33,510 nt of DNA from NCBI GenBank assembly GCA_028285365.1, contig JANQPS010000466.1, forward strand, positions 1 to 33,510. The letters run 5' to 3'. Made by a program: the position numbers and the translations under genes. This DNA is from Thermoanaerobaculia bacterium. Lineage in GTDB: Bacteria; Acidobacteriota; Thermoanaerobaculia; Multivoradales; Multivoraceae. The notes beneath the pieces were generated by a model. The model searched no databases, had not been told where the DNA came from, and was given only the letters and a program-made list of their open reading frames with translations. This document shows positions 15,421 to 25,363 of this stretch, one piece after another (position 1 is the stretch's first letter; every line of letters begins with the position of its first letter).

Positions 15421-15842
15421 GGAATCTCTCCTTGGTGGTCGACTTTGGTGTCGAGGTTGTCGTCGAGCTGTCGTCGCTTCGGCTGAGTCGCCGCGACACC
15501 GAGCGGTGGGGCAACCTATGTGCCAATACGCATAAGCTCGACTGAACGCCAGGAAAGTCAAGGGGTTGTTGGCGAGGGGGTTGGCGTGTGGTGCCTCGGT
15601 GGACCGTCAGGAGACTGCAGAATCCGCACCCCGCAGGTGCGAGTTCCGCAGCATCGGAGAGGCGCTGAGCGACCAGGACCCAGGGGAATCAGGTAGCTGG
15701 CTTGGCAGCGCTTTCGCTACGTAGTTGCTCAGTGACTCTGCCGATCACAGTCAGGTAGCTCTAGCTCGGCGAGGTCCATGAGCTGGGTGTGTAGGCACAC
15801 CAGGGTCCGAATCAGCACCGGAAGCTGTGAGAATCAGAGGGG
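15421..15842. other. 422-bp divergent intergenic region (peroxidase / two-component operon)
   Basis: No convincing gene is seen here. It holds a stem CGCACC(CCGCA)GGTGCG at 15625-15641, a TTGACT -35-like hexamer on the minus strand (15556-15561) with only a poor -10 partner, a candidate sigma-54 site at 15703-15718, and a 10-bp direct repeat TCAGGTAGCT (15689-15698, 15751-15760). The track ORF extension of the peroxidase into this region has no signal peptide or family similarity. Confidence 0.6.
15703..15718 (+). promoter_or_regulatory. Candidate sigma-54 (-24/-12) promoter
   Basis: TGGCAGCGCTTTCGCT matches the sigma-54 consensus TGGCACG-N4-TTGCW at the -24 GG and -12 GC with correct spacing; the main mismatch is TCGC for TTGC. 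It sits 125 bp before the sensor kinase and drives towards an operon that encodes a sigma-54 activator, so autoregulation is plausible. Identified by eye only. Confidence 0.35.
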
Positions 15843-17233
<1,391 letters not shown>

Positions 17234-17237
<4 letters not shown>

Positions 17238-18562
17238 CTCGAATCCTGGTGGTCGACGATGAGGTCGGAATTCGTGAGTTTCTCGTCGATGCCTTGTCGA
17301 CGGGCTCGTTTGTCGTCGAGTCTGCGGACTCTGCGGAAGTGGCTCTCCTGTCGCTGCGTCGGCGGGCGTACGACCTCCTGATCACCGACCTCCGGATGCC
17401 GGGTCTCTCTGGTCTGGAACTGCTGAGCCAGGCGCGCCACGAACAGCCCGAGCTGGAAGTCATCGTCCTCACGGCTCACGGCTCGGTCCAGTCAGCGGTC
17501 GAAGCCATGCGCCTGGGTGCTTTCGACTATCTCCAGAAGCCCGTCGAGAGTCCGGAAGCGCTGCGTCTCGTCGTCGACCGTGCCCTCGAACGTCGCTCAC
17601 TGCTGCGGAGTCAGGCGGGTCGAGAGCGAGATTCGGAACTGCCAGTGCTCTCGTACGGCGACCCGGCGATGGATCCGGTGCTCCGCGCCATCGACAAGGT
17701 GGCGCCAACCGAGACGACGGTACTTCTGGAGGGAGAGAGCGGTACCGGAAAAGAGGTCGCGGCGAGAACGCTGCATGCGCTCAGTAATCGTCGTGGCGGA
17801 CCCTTCATCGCTCTCAACTGTGCCGCCGTCGCGGATACGTTGATCGAGAGCGAGCTCTTCGGGCACGAGAGGGGAGCCTTCACGGGAGCGACGAGCGCTC
17901 GACGAGGACGCTTGGAGCTGGCTTCGGGAGGGACCTTCTTTCTCGACGAGATCGGTGAGCTGAAGTCGGAACTGCAGGCGAAGTTGCTGCGTGTTCTCCA
18001 GGAAAAGGAGTTCGAGCGAGTCGGAGGAAGTCGCACGATGAGCTCTGACGTCCGGTGGATCGCCGCGACCAATCGTGACCTGGAGGCGGAGGTGGAACGA
18101 GGACGGTTCCGCGAGGATCTCTACCACCGCATTGCGGTGTTTCCGATCGGTTTGCCGCCGCTGCGGGAGCGTCGTGAGGACATTGCACCACTCGCCGAGA
18201 CCCTGCTCGGCCGGATCGGAGCTCAGCTGGGCCGTCCTCGATTGAGACTCACGTCGGAAGCCGCGGAAGCGATCCAGGATGCGTTCTGGCCGGGCAACGT
18301 CCGTGAGCTTTCCAACGCACTCGAACGAGCCGCCATCCTCACCAGCGGCTCGAGTATCGGTTTGGCCCACCTGACCCTTCGAGAGGGCTCGGAATCGACG
18401 TCGCGTGATGACGGTGCCGTGCGGTCGTTGGAGGAAGTGGAGCGCGAGGCGATCGTGCGGGCGCTTCAGGCAGTCGACGGGAATCGGCGTCAGGCCGCCG
18501 AGATTCTCGGCATCGGCCTGAGGACTCTCTACGACAAGCTCAAGCGCTACGATCTTCAGTAA
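17234..18562 (+). CDS. Sigma-54-dependent NtrC-family response regulator
   Basis: 442 residues with three domains in the standard order. The receiver (1-120) has acidic Asp8/Asp9, the phospho-acceptor Asp52 in LITDLRMPG, Thr80 and Lys102. The AAA+ domain (about 140-370) has Walker A GESGTGKE (167-174), the sigma-54-contact loop GAFTGA (214-219) and Walker [12 protein letters not shown] (232-242). The C-terminal Fis-type helix-turn-helix is [21 protein letters not shown]. It activates sigma-54 RNA polymerase after phosphorylation, presumably by the kinase encoded immediately upstream. The GTG start overlaps the kinase stop by 4 bases, so translation is likely coupled. The penicillin-acylase gene begins 31 bases downstream and is the obvious co-transcribed partner. 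Confidence 0.95.
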
Positions 18563-18577
18563 TCAGATCTTCAGTAA
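18551..18577 (+). repeat. 15-bp-period duplication across the regulator stop codon
   Basis: GATCTTCAGTAA (18551-18562, the last codons and stop) is repeated exactly at 18566-18577, with ATC or ATCA between them, giving a second in-frame stop in the same context. It looks like a small slippage duplication. Confidence 0.7.
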
Positions 18578-18593
18578 CCCGAGGAGCTACTGA

Positions 18594-20834
18594 ATGAACC
18601 ACCTTGTCTCGTTGTCCGGCAGGTCATCGTGTGCGCGTCTGATCGCGTTCCTGGTGGTCGTTCTGATCACGGTGGCGCTCAGCACGGGCTGCCTGCAGAG
18701 AACCTCGGTCGACCCCGAGCTCGATCGCCTGTCCGCCATTGCCGAGCGCGTCACGATCATGAGGGATGACTTCGGTGTTCCACACGTCTACGGAAAGACC
18801 GACGCCGACGCCGTGTTCGGGCTGCTCTACGCCCAGGCCGAAGACGACTTCCGGCGCATCGAGCGCAACTACACGTGGGCGGTCGGAAGGCTTGCCGAGG
18901 CGGAGGGCGAAGGTGCTCTCTTCAGCGACTTGCGAGCTCGCCTGTACATGACGATCGATGAAGCCAAGGCGCATTACGACTCCTCCCCGCCCTGGCTCAA
19001 AGAGCTCTGCGTGGCGTTTGCCGACGGTCTGAACTACTACCTCGCGACTCATCCGGAGGTGGTTCCCGAGGTCATCGAGCGCTACGAGCCATGGATGCCG
19101 ATGTTCTTCTTCGAAGGCTCGATCGGCGGTGACATCGAGCAGATTCCGCTGGGAGGTATCGAGGCCTTCTATGGTCGCGACGAGTCCATCGACATGGCCG
19201 CTCTGCGGGAGGCCAGAGCGCCCAGATTCGGCTACGACCACCATCTCGGCTCCAATGGTTTTGCGATTGCCGGTGAGCACACCCTCTCGGGAGACGCCTT
19301 GCTGCTCATCAATCCGCACACCACGTTCTTTTTTCGCGGCGAAGTCCACGTCGTGAGTGAAGAAGGTCTCAATGCCTACGGTGCCGTGACCTGGGGACAG
19401 TTCTTCGTCTACCAGGGGTTCAACGAAGACACGGGCTGGATGCACACGTCGACCCGCGTGGACTTCATGGACGAGTTCCTCGAGGAGATCGTCGATCGAG
19501 ATGGCGAGCTGTTCTACCGCTACGGAGAAGAGCTCAGGCCGGTCGAGGTTTCCGAGGTCACCCTTCGCTACAAGGACGGTGAGTCGCTCGCGGAGCGCAC
19601 CTTTCCTACGTACCGTACCCATCATGGACCCATCACTCACAAGCTCGGTGAGCGGTGGGTGGCGACGAAGATCAACTGGAATCCGCCAAAGGCGCTCGAA
19701 CAGTCGTTCGTCCGCACCAAGCAGGCCGGCCTGGACGGCTTCAACGAGATGATGGAGATCCGCACCAACTCGTCGAACAACACGGTGTACGCGGATTCGA
19801 GCGGCAACATCGCGTACTACCACGGCAACTTCGTACCGCGGCGCGACCCTACCGTCGACTACTCCGAGCCGGTTGACGGCAGTGACCCCGGAACCGATTG
19901 GCAGGGGCTCCACGAGCTCGGCGAGATCGTCACCGTCACGAATCCCGAGAACGGCTGGGTTCAGAACTGCAACTCCACGCCGTTCACTTCAGCTGGCGAG
20001 TTCAGTCCCAAGGCGAGCGACTATCCTGCCTACATGGCGCCAGATCCGGAGAACTACCGGGGCATTCACGCCGTGCAGGTGCTCGAAGAGCTCGACGGCA
20101 GCTCCGACCTGACGCTCGACGGCCTCATCGAGATGGCCTACGACCCGTACCTTCCTGGCCTGGCGGTTCTCGTGCCATCGCTCGTCCAGGCGTACGACGC
20201 CTCAGGTGGCGATGAAGCGTTGGCCTCGGCGATCGACGCGCTGCGCACCTGGGACTTCACGGTGTCCGTCGATTCTGTGGCGATGACGCTGGCGCACTTC
20301 TACGGCATGCAGTTCAGGCAAGACGGAGCCAACCCTGACGGACTGCGCGGTATGGCGCAGGTCGAGTGGTTCGCCAACTCCTCGGCGCGCGACGAGCGTC
20401 TGCGGATCTTCAGAGCCACCCTCGAGAAGCTCGAAGAAGACTTCGGCAGCTGGCAAACCCCGTGGGGCGAGGTCAATCGCTTTCAGCGCCTCAGTGGAGA
20501 TATCGATCTGAGCTACGACGACACCGCGCCGAGTCTTCCGGTCGGAATGGCGTCCGGAGACTGGGGTGCGCTCGCGTCGTTCCGGGCGCGGCAGAGGGCC
20601 GGCACCAAGCGCATCTACGGTTCGTCTGGCAACAGCTTCGTCGCCGTCGTGGAGTTTGGCGAGCGCCTGAAGGCGAAGACCCTACTGGCGGGTGGTCAGA
20701 GCGGTGATCCGCAGTCTCCGCACTTCGACGACCAGGCGGAGCGTTACGCCAACGTCGAGTTCAAGGACGTGGCCTACTACCGGGAAGATGTCGAGGCGCG
20801 GGCTGTGAGCACGTACCGTCCGGGGGAACGGTAG
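18594..20834 (+). CDS. Penicillin acylase family (Ntn-hydrolase) exported protein
   Basis: 746 residues. It starts with a hydrophobic signal ending in ALSTGC (Cys33), a possible though imperfect lipobox. The family start IMRDDFGVPHVYGKTDADAVFGLLYAQAEDDF is clear at 55-86. The Ntn nucleophile is Ser220 in LGSNGFAIAG, where autocatalytic cleavage would give alpha and beta chains; no long spacer peptide is evident. SGDALLLINPHT and an NNTVYADSSGNIAYYHGN stretch follow as in the family. Members hydrolyse amide bonds of beta-lactams, acyl-homoserine lactones or other N-acyl compounds; the substrate here is unknown. GAGGAG sits 7 bases before ATG. It follows the sigma-54 regulator by 31 bases, so its expression is probably under that two-component system (inference). 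Confidence 0.92.
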   Translation: MNHLVSLSGRSSCARLIAFLVVVLITVALSTGCLQRTSVDPELDRLSAIAERVTIMRDDFGVPHVYGKTDADAVFGLLYAQAEDDFRRIERNYTWAVGRLAEAEGEGALFSDLRARLYMTIDEAKAHYDSSPPWLKELCVAFADGLNYYLATHPEVVPEVIERYEPWMPMFFFEGSIGGDIEQIPLGGIEAFYGRDESIDMAALREARAPRFGYDHHLGSNGFAIAGEHTLSGDALLLINPHTTFFFRGEVHVVSEEGLNAYGAVTWGQFFVYQGFNEDTGWMHTSTRVDFMDEFLEEIVDRDGELFYRYGEELRPVEVSEVTLRYKDGESLAERTFPTYRTHHGPITHKLGERWVATKINWNPPKALEQSFVRTKQAGLDGFNEMMEIRTNSSNNTVYADSSGNIAYYHGNFVPRRDPTVDYSEPVDGSDPGTDWQGLHELGEIVTVTNPENGWVQNCNSTPFTSAGEFSPKASDYPAYMAPDPENYRGIHAVQVLEELDGSSDLTLDGLIEMAYDPYLPGLAVLVPSLVQAYDASGGDEALASAIDALRTWDFTVSVDSVAMTLAHFYGMQFRQDGANPDGLRGMAQVEWFANSSARDERLRIFRATLEKLEEDFGSWQTPWGEVNRFQRLSGDIDLSYDDTAPSLPVGMASGDWGALASFRARQRAGTKRIYGSSGNSFVAVVEFGERLKAKTLLAGGQSGDPQSPHFDDQAERYANVEFKDVAYYREDVEARAVSTYRPGER

Positions 20835-21142
20835 GTCTTGCGGACGATGTTTGGGGGTTGGTGTTTGGGGTCGCGAGGAGCCATGCGACGAGTCGAGTCG
20901 CGGACAAGCAGGGACCGTGGCGACTAGCGAGTATGGTCAGCTCGTCGGCAACTGCGGATGACAGTGCTGCGGGTCTCTCCGACGGACAGGTTGTGGTCGG
21001 CGGACTGATCTGGGACGAGGTCCCTCCTGCGTGCCGGCCGCAGAGCACGCGCGATCGAACGTAGCGACCGGCACTCCGTCGGGATGACATCAGCTCTCTT
21101 GGGGGCCGCGCACGGAGACCACTTCTCTGCGTTACTCGTCTT
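20835..21142. other. Intergenic stretch without recognised gene
   Basis: About 308 bp between the acylase stop and the first double-hairpin repeat. Short ORFs on both strands show no family resemblance or ribosome site. One feature is GTCGGGATGACATC (21078-21091), part of which is inverted relative to GACGTCATCCCGG (21207-21219) next to the second repeat copy, so the repeats may belong to a slightly larger element. Confidence 0.5.
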
Positions 21143-21181
21143 GGAGTTGCGGAGCAACTCCCAAGCAACCCGAAGGGTTGC
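21143..21181. repeat. Double-hairpin repeat, copy 1
   Basis: Two adjacent perfect stems. GGAGTTGC(GGA)GCAACTCC lies at 21143-21161 and GCAACCC(GAA)GGGTTGC at 21165-21181, joined by CAA. Both loops are three bases of the form GNA closed by C:G. It lies 309 bp after the acylase stop in a convergent gap. It may act as a terminator or REP/BIME-like element; no transposase is nearby. Confidence 0.8.
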
Positions 21182-21216
21182 CAGCCTCAATCAACCAACA
21201 CGTTAGACGTCATCCC

Positions 21217-21255
21217 GGAGTTGCGAAGCAACTCCCAAGCTAGCCGAAGGCTAGC
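21217..21255. repeat. Double-hairpin repeat, copy 2
   Basis: The same arrangement as copy 1. GGAGTTGC(GAA)GCAACTCC lies at 21217-21235 and GCTAGCC(GAA)GGCTAGC at 21239-21255. The first stem is identical to copy 1. The second stem differs at three positions on each arm, with pairing fully kept. The TAG stop of the minus-strand DUF885 gene (21251-21253) lies inside the last stem, so the repeat defines the 3' end of that gene. Confidence 0.8.
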
Positions 21256-22948
21256 CAAGCCACTGTTCGATGAGCGACGACAGGACGGGCAACGTCACGG
21301 GGCCGGCGTCGAGGACGGCGTCGTGAAAGCTGCGCAGGTCGAAGGCCTCGCCGAGCTCCTCTTCGGCGCGCTTGCGGAGCTTGCGGAGTTCGATGTTGCC
21401 GATCTGGTAGATGAGGGCCTGGCCCGGCCAGCCGATGTAGCGATCGACTTCGGCAGCGATGACGTCGCGCGGCAGGACCAGTGAGTCACACATCGTGTCG
21501 ATGGCCCGGTCACGGCTCCAGCCGTGCCAGTGGATGCCAGTGTCGACGACCAGTCGCAAGGCTCTCCAGAGCTCGGACTCGTAGCGGCCGTACAGCTGCA
21601 CGGGAGTCTCGTAGAGCCCCATGTCTTCACCGAGGCTTTCGCAATAGAGCGCCCAGGCTTCCAACATGACGTGGTAGTGGTGAAAGCCATGTCGTCTGAA
21701 CTCGGGCAGCTGATCGTCTTCCTGCATGAGAGCCAGATGCATCAGGTGACCTGGCCACGCTTCGTGGAGCGTGAACGGTCGCAGCATGTAGAGCGGACAA
21801 CGGCTGGGAATGCTGTTGAGCCAGAAGATTCCGGGCCGAGATCGGTCGGCCGGGTTCGGCTGGGCGTAGGCCGGGGGCATCAACTCCGACATGGCGTCGT
21901 TCATGCTCTCGATGCCGTACGTGATCCTTGGAATTCGACCGAAAAACGCGGGGATGAGCTTGTCGACCCGTTTGGCAAAACTCTCGGCTTCGTAGCGAAG
22001 CTGATCTCCGGAAGTGGCCAGATGCACAGGGTCTTCGAGGGAGCGACGGAAGCCTTCGACATCACCGTCGAACTCCGTTCTCCCGACGATCTCGGCCATG
22101 ATGGCTTCGATGCGGGCGGCCTCTTCCAGACCGAGCTGATGGATGGCTTCAGGCTCCAGGTCGAGGGTCGTCTGGCTGGAGACAAAGTGGCGATAGAGCT
22201 CCTCACCGCGATGAGTGCCGCGGCAACCGAGGTCGTCTCGCGCCGTGTCGCCGAGCGGGCCGACGAGGAATTCTGCGAACTGAAGGAAGGCCGGCTGGAC
22301 CTCATCCCGGGCGACGTCCAGTGCCCGTTGCTCCCAGCGCTCGACCAGGCCACGTTGGGTACTCCGCGCGCGCTCGAAAGGCCCCAACCAGGCTTGTTGT
22401 TCGGGTGGAGCCTCCAACGTCGCGCGAATGTTCTGCGCGGTTTTCTCGAGCACCAGTCGCGGGTACCGATGCCCGAGCTCCTGCCCGGCGGTCAGGCCTT
22501 CTCTGATGTCGGCCAACCATCGAGGTAGGGACCGAAGCCGCTCGACGTAGAGTTCTGTCCCCTCGTCGTCGCGCAGGGCCACTGAATTGGCGAACTGGGA
22601 CGCGATGACGACCGGACTGCTCGGAAAGAGGCTCGGATAGAGGTGAGCGTCGATCTCGAATTCGCGCCGCGTGGAATGGAGCTGATGTCGGAGCAGAGAC
22701 AGGTTTGCCTTCTGGAGGTCGCTTGGTGGCTCGTCACCGTTTGCGAACGCTCGCTCGATGGAGTCGACTTCGGCTAGCTGATCGTTGGCCTGGCGAGCCC
22801 GACGCTCGTAGTCGGAGGGAGCCTCGAAGGCGATCAGAGGTTCGTCGTTCGGGACCCCAGCCAGAAACGCGAGAAGAGGCCACTCTTCGCAGTGAGACGT
22901 CCAGTACTGCTCCATGAGATCGTCGAGTCGTTTCGCGGGTTGCGTCAT
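21251..22948 (-). CDS. DUF885 family protein (putative metallopeptidase)
   Basis: About 565 residues, matching the usual DUF885 length. The family hallmark HEAWPGHLMH lies about 70% along the protein, preceded by FWLNSIPSRCPLYMLRPFTL and followed by HHYHVMLEAWALYCESLGEDMG. In DUF885 these His and Glu residues are thought to bind metal in a thermolysin-like helix arrangement, and members are treated as carboxypeptidase-like; the activity is not proven. There is no signal peptide, so it is probably cytoplasmic. ATG 22948 is preferred over GTG 23041 because cytoplasmic members start close to the LDDLMEQYW helix; neither start has a strong ribosome site. The stop lies inside a repeat hairpin. Transcribed in the same direction as the CPBP gene upstream (215-bp gap). 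Confidence 0.88.
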   Translation of the reverse strand: MTQPAKRLDDLMEQYWTSHCEEWPLLAFLAGVPNDEPLIAFEAPSDYERRARQANDQLAEVDSIERAFANGDEPPSDLQKANLSLLRHQLHSTRREFEIDAHLYPSLFPSSPVVIASQFANSVALRDDEGTELYVERLRSLPRWLADIREGLTAGQELGHRYPRLVLEKTAQNIRATLEAPPEQQAWLGPFERARSTQRGLVERWEQRALDVARDEVQPAFLQFAEFLVGPLGDTARDDLGCRGTHRGEELYRHFVSSQTTLDLEPEAIHQLGLEEAARIEAIMAEIVGRTEFDGDVEGFRRSLEDPVHLATSGDQLRYEAESFAKRVDKLIPAFFGRIPRITYGIESMNDAMSELMPPAYAQPNPADRSRPGIFWLNSIPSRCPLYMLRPFTLHEAWPGHLMHLALMQEDDQLPEFRRHGFHHYHVMLEAWALYCESLGEDMGLYETPVQLYGRYESELWRALRLVVDTGIHWHGWSRDRAIDTMCDSLVLPRDVIAAEVDRYIGWPGQALIYQIGNIELRKLRKRAEEELGEAFDLRSFHDAVLDAGPVTLPVLSSLIEQWLG

Positions 22949-23163
22949 AGGCCGTTGGCTCTCAATCAGATGTTCGACCAGGTGGTCGACCAGAGGTCGG
23001 ATCGCTGAAGGAGAAAGTATCTCAGGCGCGGGCCGGTTCACTCGCGATCGATTGGACCACGTGTGAACGCTTTGTGGGCACGAGTCGTTGGCGTCCGCAC
23101 GAGGTCCATACGCAGGGAGCGGGAGTACGGGTCGTTCGCTCCTCGAGGCGCGACTCTCGGGTG

Positions 23164-23973
23164 CTAGCCGAAGATCAGGATCAAGTAGCCGTTGGCGACC
23201 ATGTGCATCACGACGGCCACGACGAATCCGTAGCGCATCCTGACGTAGCCGAAGATCGAGGCGCTCACCAGTTGAGGGAGCACGATGATCGGGACGAACG
23301 GAAGGTGATCGAGTGACAGATTGGTGTAGCGCGGCAGGTGTCCCAGTCCGAACGCGAGCACGCTGAGCCAGTAGACGAGAGGGAAGCGTGCCGAGTAGAG
23401 CCGGCCGAGCACTCGAGGGACTCCGGGGCTGCGCAGCAGCGCGTACGCGCCGAGCGCGGTGACGATCCCGGCTCCTACTCGCGCGGCGACGTGGTCGGTG
23501 AGGTTGTGCGTCAGCGTGTCGGAGAGGAACCCGGAGACGACGAAGTAAGCGAGCGTACCGGCGGAGACTGCGAGTGTCGCGGTTCGCAAGCGCAGTGGCA
23601 GGCGAAACGCCAGCTCATCGAGCAAGGGGGCGAAGAGGCCGGCGATGAGGAGTTTGTGGCCGCGAGACCACTGGCCGATCTCCCCGTGGCTGAGCGCGTT
23701 CTCGAGATCGACCATGAGGTCGAACTCTTCCAGGAGGGCCATGGGCAAGACCGCCAGTACAGAGAGGACTTCGCCAGCGACGAAGAGGGCCACGAGCGCT
23801 GCGATCGCGGATCGCCAGGAGACGGTCTCGATCTCGGCACGGGGCCGGACGAGGAAGGCGAACACGTCTCGGACCTGAGAGGCGTAGAAACGCGGATCGA
23901 TCAGCTGCAAGCCGTCACGCAAGAGGCGGTCCTCCGTAGACAGGCGCAGTTCAGTCTTCGCCTGTGTGGACAA
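23164..23973 (-). CDS. CPBP family intramembrane protease-like protein
   Basis: 269 residues with about six hydrophobic segments. Three CPBP (Abi, CaaX-protease-like) motifs are visible in order: DELAFR (119-124, replacing the usual E-E-x-x-x-R), F-x-x-x-H as FGLGH (208-212) and H-x-x-x-N as HMVAN (257-261). The first Glu of the catalytic pair is Asp here, while the second, Glu120, and Arg124 are kept, so activity is possible but not certain. The likely location is the inner membrane. The only available start is TTG 23973, without a Shine-Dalgarno sequence; an in-frame stop lies just upstream, so the start is uncertain but the 5' limit is close. Function in bacteria ranges from membrane-protein cleavage to peptide immunity. 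Context gives no partner. Confidence 0.8.
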   Translation of the reverse strand: MSTQAKTELRLSTEDRLLRDGLQLIDPRFYASQVRDVFAFLVRPRAEIETVSWRSAIAALVALFVAGEVLSVLAVLPMALLEEFDLMVDLENALSHGEIGQWSRGHKLLIAGLFAPLLDELAFRLPLRLRTATLAVSAGTLAYFVVSGFLSDTLTHNLTDHVAARVGAGIVTALGAYALLRSPGVPRVLGRLYSARFPLVYWLSVLAFGLGHLPRYTNLSLDHLPFVPIIVLPQLVSASIFGYVRMRYGFVVAVVMHMVANGYLILIFG

Positions 23974-24187
23974 GAGACGCCGGAGGAGATTTGGTCCTTA
24001 CCGAACGGGTCCCAGCGCACACGCTGACGGGATCGATGACGCGACGTCCGTTGTCGTTCGCGACTCGAGGAGGTGGGTCAACGGTCTGAAAACGTTCCCG
24101 CGTGGTACTAGAGTGGGCGTCTTCCGGTACAGCGGGGCTGGTCGCTGCAGTGAGTAGCAAACCGCCAGAGCCGGCGCGCCATCGATC

Positions 24188-25363
24188 ATGAGTGACGAAC
24201 GCTACACATCTCCGAACTCGGAGCTCTACGGCCTGCGCTGCCGGTCGTGTGGGGCGCCTTGCTCGCTGGACCAGCCATGCGAAACGTGCGGAGCCGCGCC
24301 GGCTGACGACACCGCAAGACGGGCCTTGCTGCTTCATCGCGACCGTCTGAGGCGTATCCACCAAAAGGCGAGGGCGGTTGCAGGCATGACCGCGATCGCC
24401 GGAGCCGAGGACCAAGGCGAAGTCATCACGCGGGCCCTCGGGGCGGTTGTGCTCCCGGCAGTGGGCTTGCCGTTCGTGGCGCTGCTTCTCGTCGGGAATG
24501 ACCTGCTTTCGTGTCTTCCGGCGTTGGGGATCCTGGCAGTTGCCCTGGTGTGGACCTGGATCGCAGCGCGCAAAGCGTTGAAGCAGGTCGGGCAGCTCGT
24601 CGACAGCGCTCGTGGTGACTCTTTTGGCGTGGTGCAGTCGTTGCTCCAGACCGAGACCGTGCAGTGCCCTTCTTGCGGCGGTTTTGTCGCGCTGCTGGCG
24701 CTGTCGGTGGCTGACGGCGTTCCGTGCCCGTGGTGTTCGGTCGAGCTGGTGGCACCGGGCCACGAGGCTGACGCCGAGCACTCGAGGGCGGTCGAGGCTC
24801 TCCAGGGGCTCGAAGACCAGGCGCGGGCCGCTTTCGCCGAGCGCAGGAACAGTTCGAGTACGGGCGTTGACGACCGGTTTACGGGCCGTTCTGGTTTCGA
24901 CGGACGTACCGGCGTCTTCAGTGGCGTTCATGAAGGCCAGGACATGTGGTACGGCTACGACCTTGTGGATGGTGACTTCGTCGGGCGGACCGAGCTGATG
25001 TCGCCGGGCCTGAGTGAGAGACGGTGGCTGCTGGTCGCGCCGGACGACGAAGAGTCCATGAAAGCGCTCGCCCGGGCATGGCAGGTTGCGCTGCCCTCGG
25101 TCCAGGTGATGGACGGCGTGGAGCCTGCGAGGGTCGCGGCGGGGAAGCGGACTCTCGACGTGTACTCGGATGGTGCCCAAGACGAGTCTGCCTCGGAGCT
25201 ACATGATCTCGGACGGATCTCGGGCGCTCTCGAACAGCTCGACGACGGGGACGCCGTGGTGATCGATCGGGCCGGAGTCTCCATCTGGACCCTGCAGGCC
25301 GGTCGGGCCGGTGTGGTGCTCGATGCGGGAGCGCAGATTGCGTCGTCGTTGGCCCCTCGCTAG
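24188..25363 (+). CDS. Unknown membrane protein with two zinc-ribbon-like motifs
   Basis: 391 residues, not recognised as a named family. An N-terminal ribbon CRSCG..CETCG uses Cys18/21 and 31/34. Two hydrophobic segments follow at about 83-103 and 106-126. A second ribbon CPSCGG..CPWC uses Cys160/163 and 180/183. The C-terminal 200 residues are soluble, with alternating strand/helix patterns (WLLVAPDDEES, DAVVIDRAGVSIWTL) but no assignable motif. Both ribbons flank the membrane hairpin and so are predicted on the same side, most likely cytoplasmic. No ribosome site precedes the ATG. It is divergent from the CPBP gene and 186 bp before a DUF4097 gene. A chaperone, scaffold or nucleic-acid role would be guesswork. 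Confidence 0.75.
   Translation: MSDERYTSPNSELYGLRCRSCGAPCSLDQPCETCGAAPADDTARRALLLHRDRLRRIHQKARAVAGMTAIAGAEDQGEVITRALGAVVLPAVGLPFVALLLVGNDLLSCLPALGILAVALVWTWIAARKALKQVGQLVDSARGDSFGVVQSLLQTETVQCPSCGGFVALLALSVADGVPCPWCSVELVAPGHEADAEHSRAVEALQGLEDQARAAFAERRNSSSTGVDDRFTGRSGFDGRTGVFSGVHEGQDMWYGYDLVDGDFVGRTELMSPGLSERRWLLVAPDDEESMKALARAWQVALPSVQVMDGVEPARVAAGKRTLDVYSDGAQDESASELHDLGRISGALEQLDDGDAVVIDRAGVSIWTLQAGRAGVVLDAGAQIASSLAPR

Noticed and set aside
18624-19913. 429-aa minus-strand ORF opposite the acylase
   Set aside because: Shadow of the penicillin-acylase gene; composition is Val/Arg/Glu-rich without motifs.
20858-21064. Short plus-strand ORF (68 aa) after the acylase
   Set aside because: No ribosome site, no recognisable motif and lies in a repeat-bearing convergent gap.
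21524-22528. 334-aa plus-strand ORF opposite DUF885
   Set aside because: Shadow of a gene with the HEAWPGH hallmark.
23951-25180. 409-aa minus-strand ORF
   Set aside because: Overlaps the zinc-ribbon gene antisense and contains low-complexity Arg/His/Thr sequence only.
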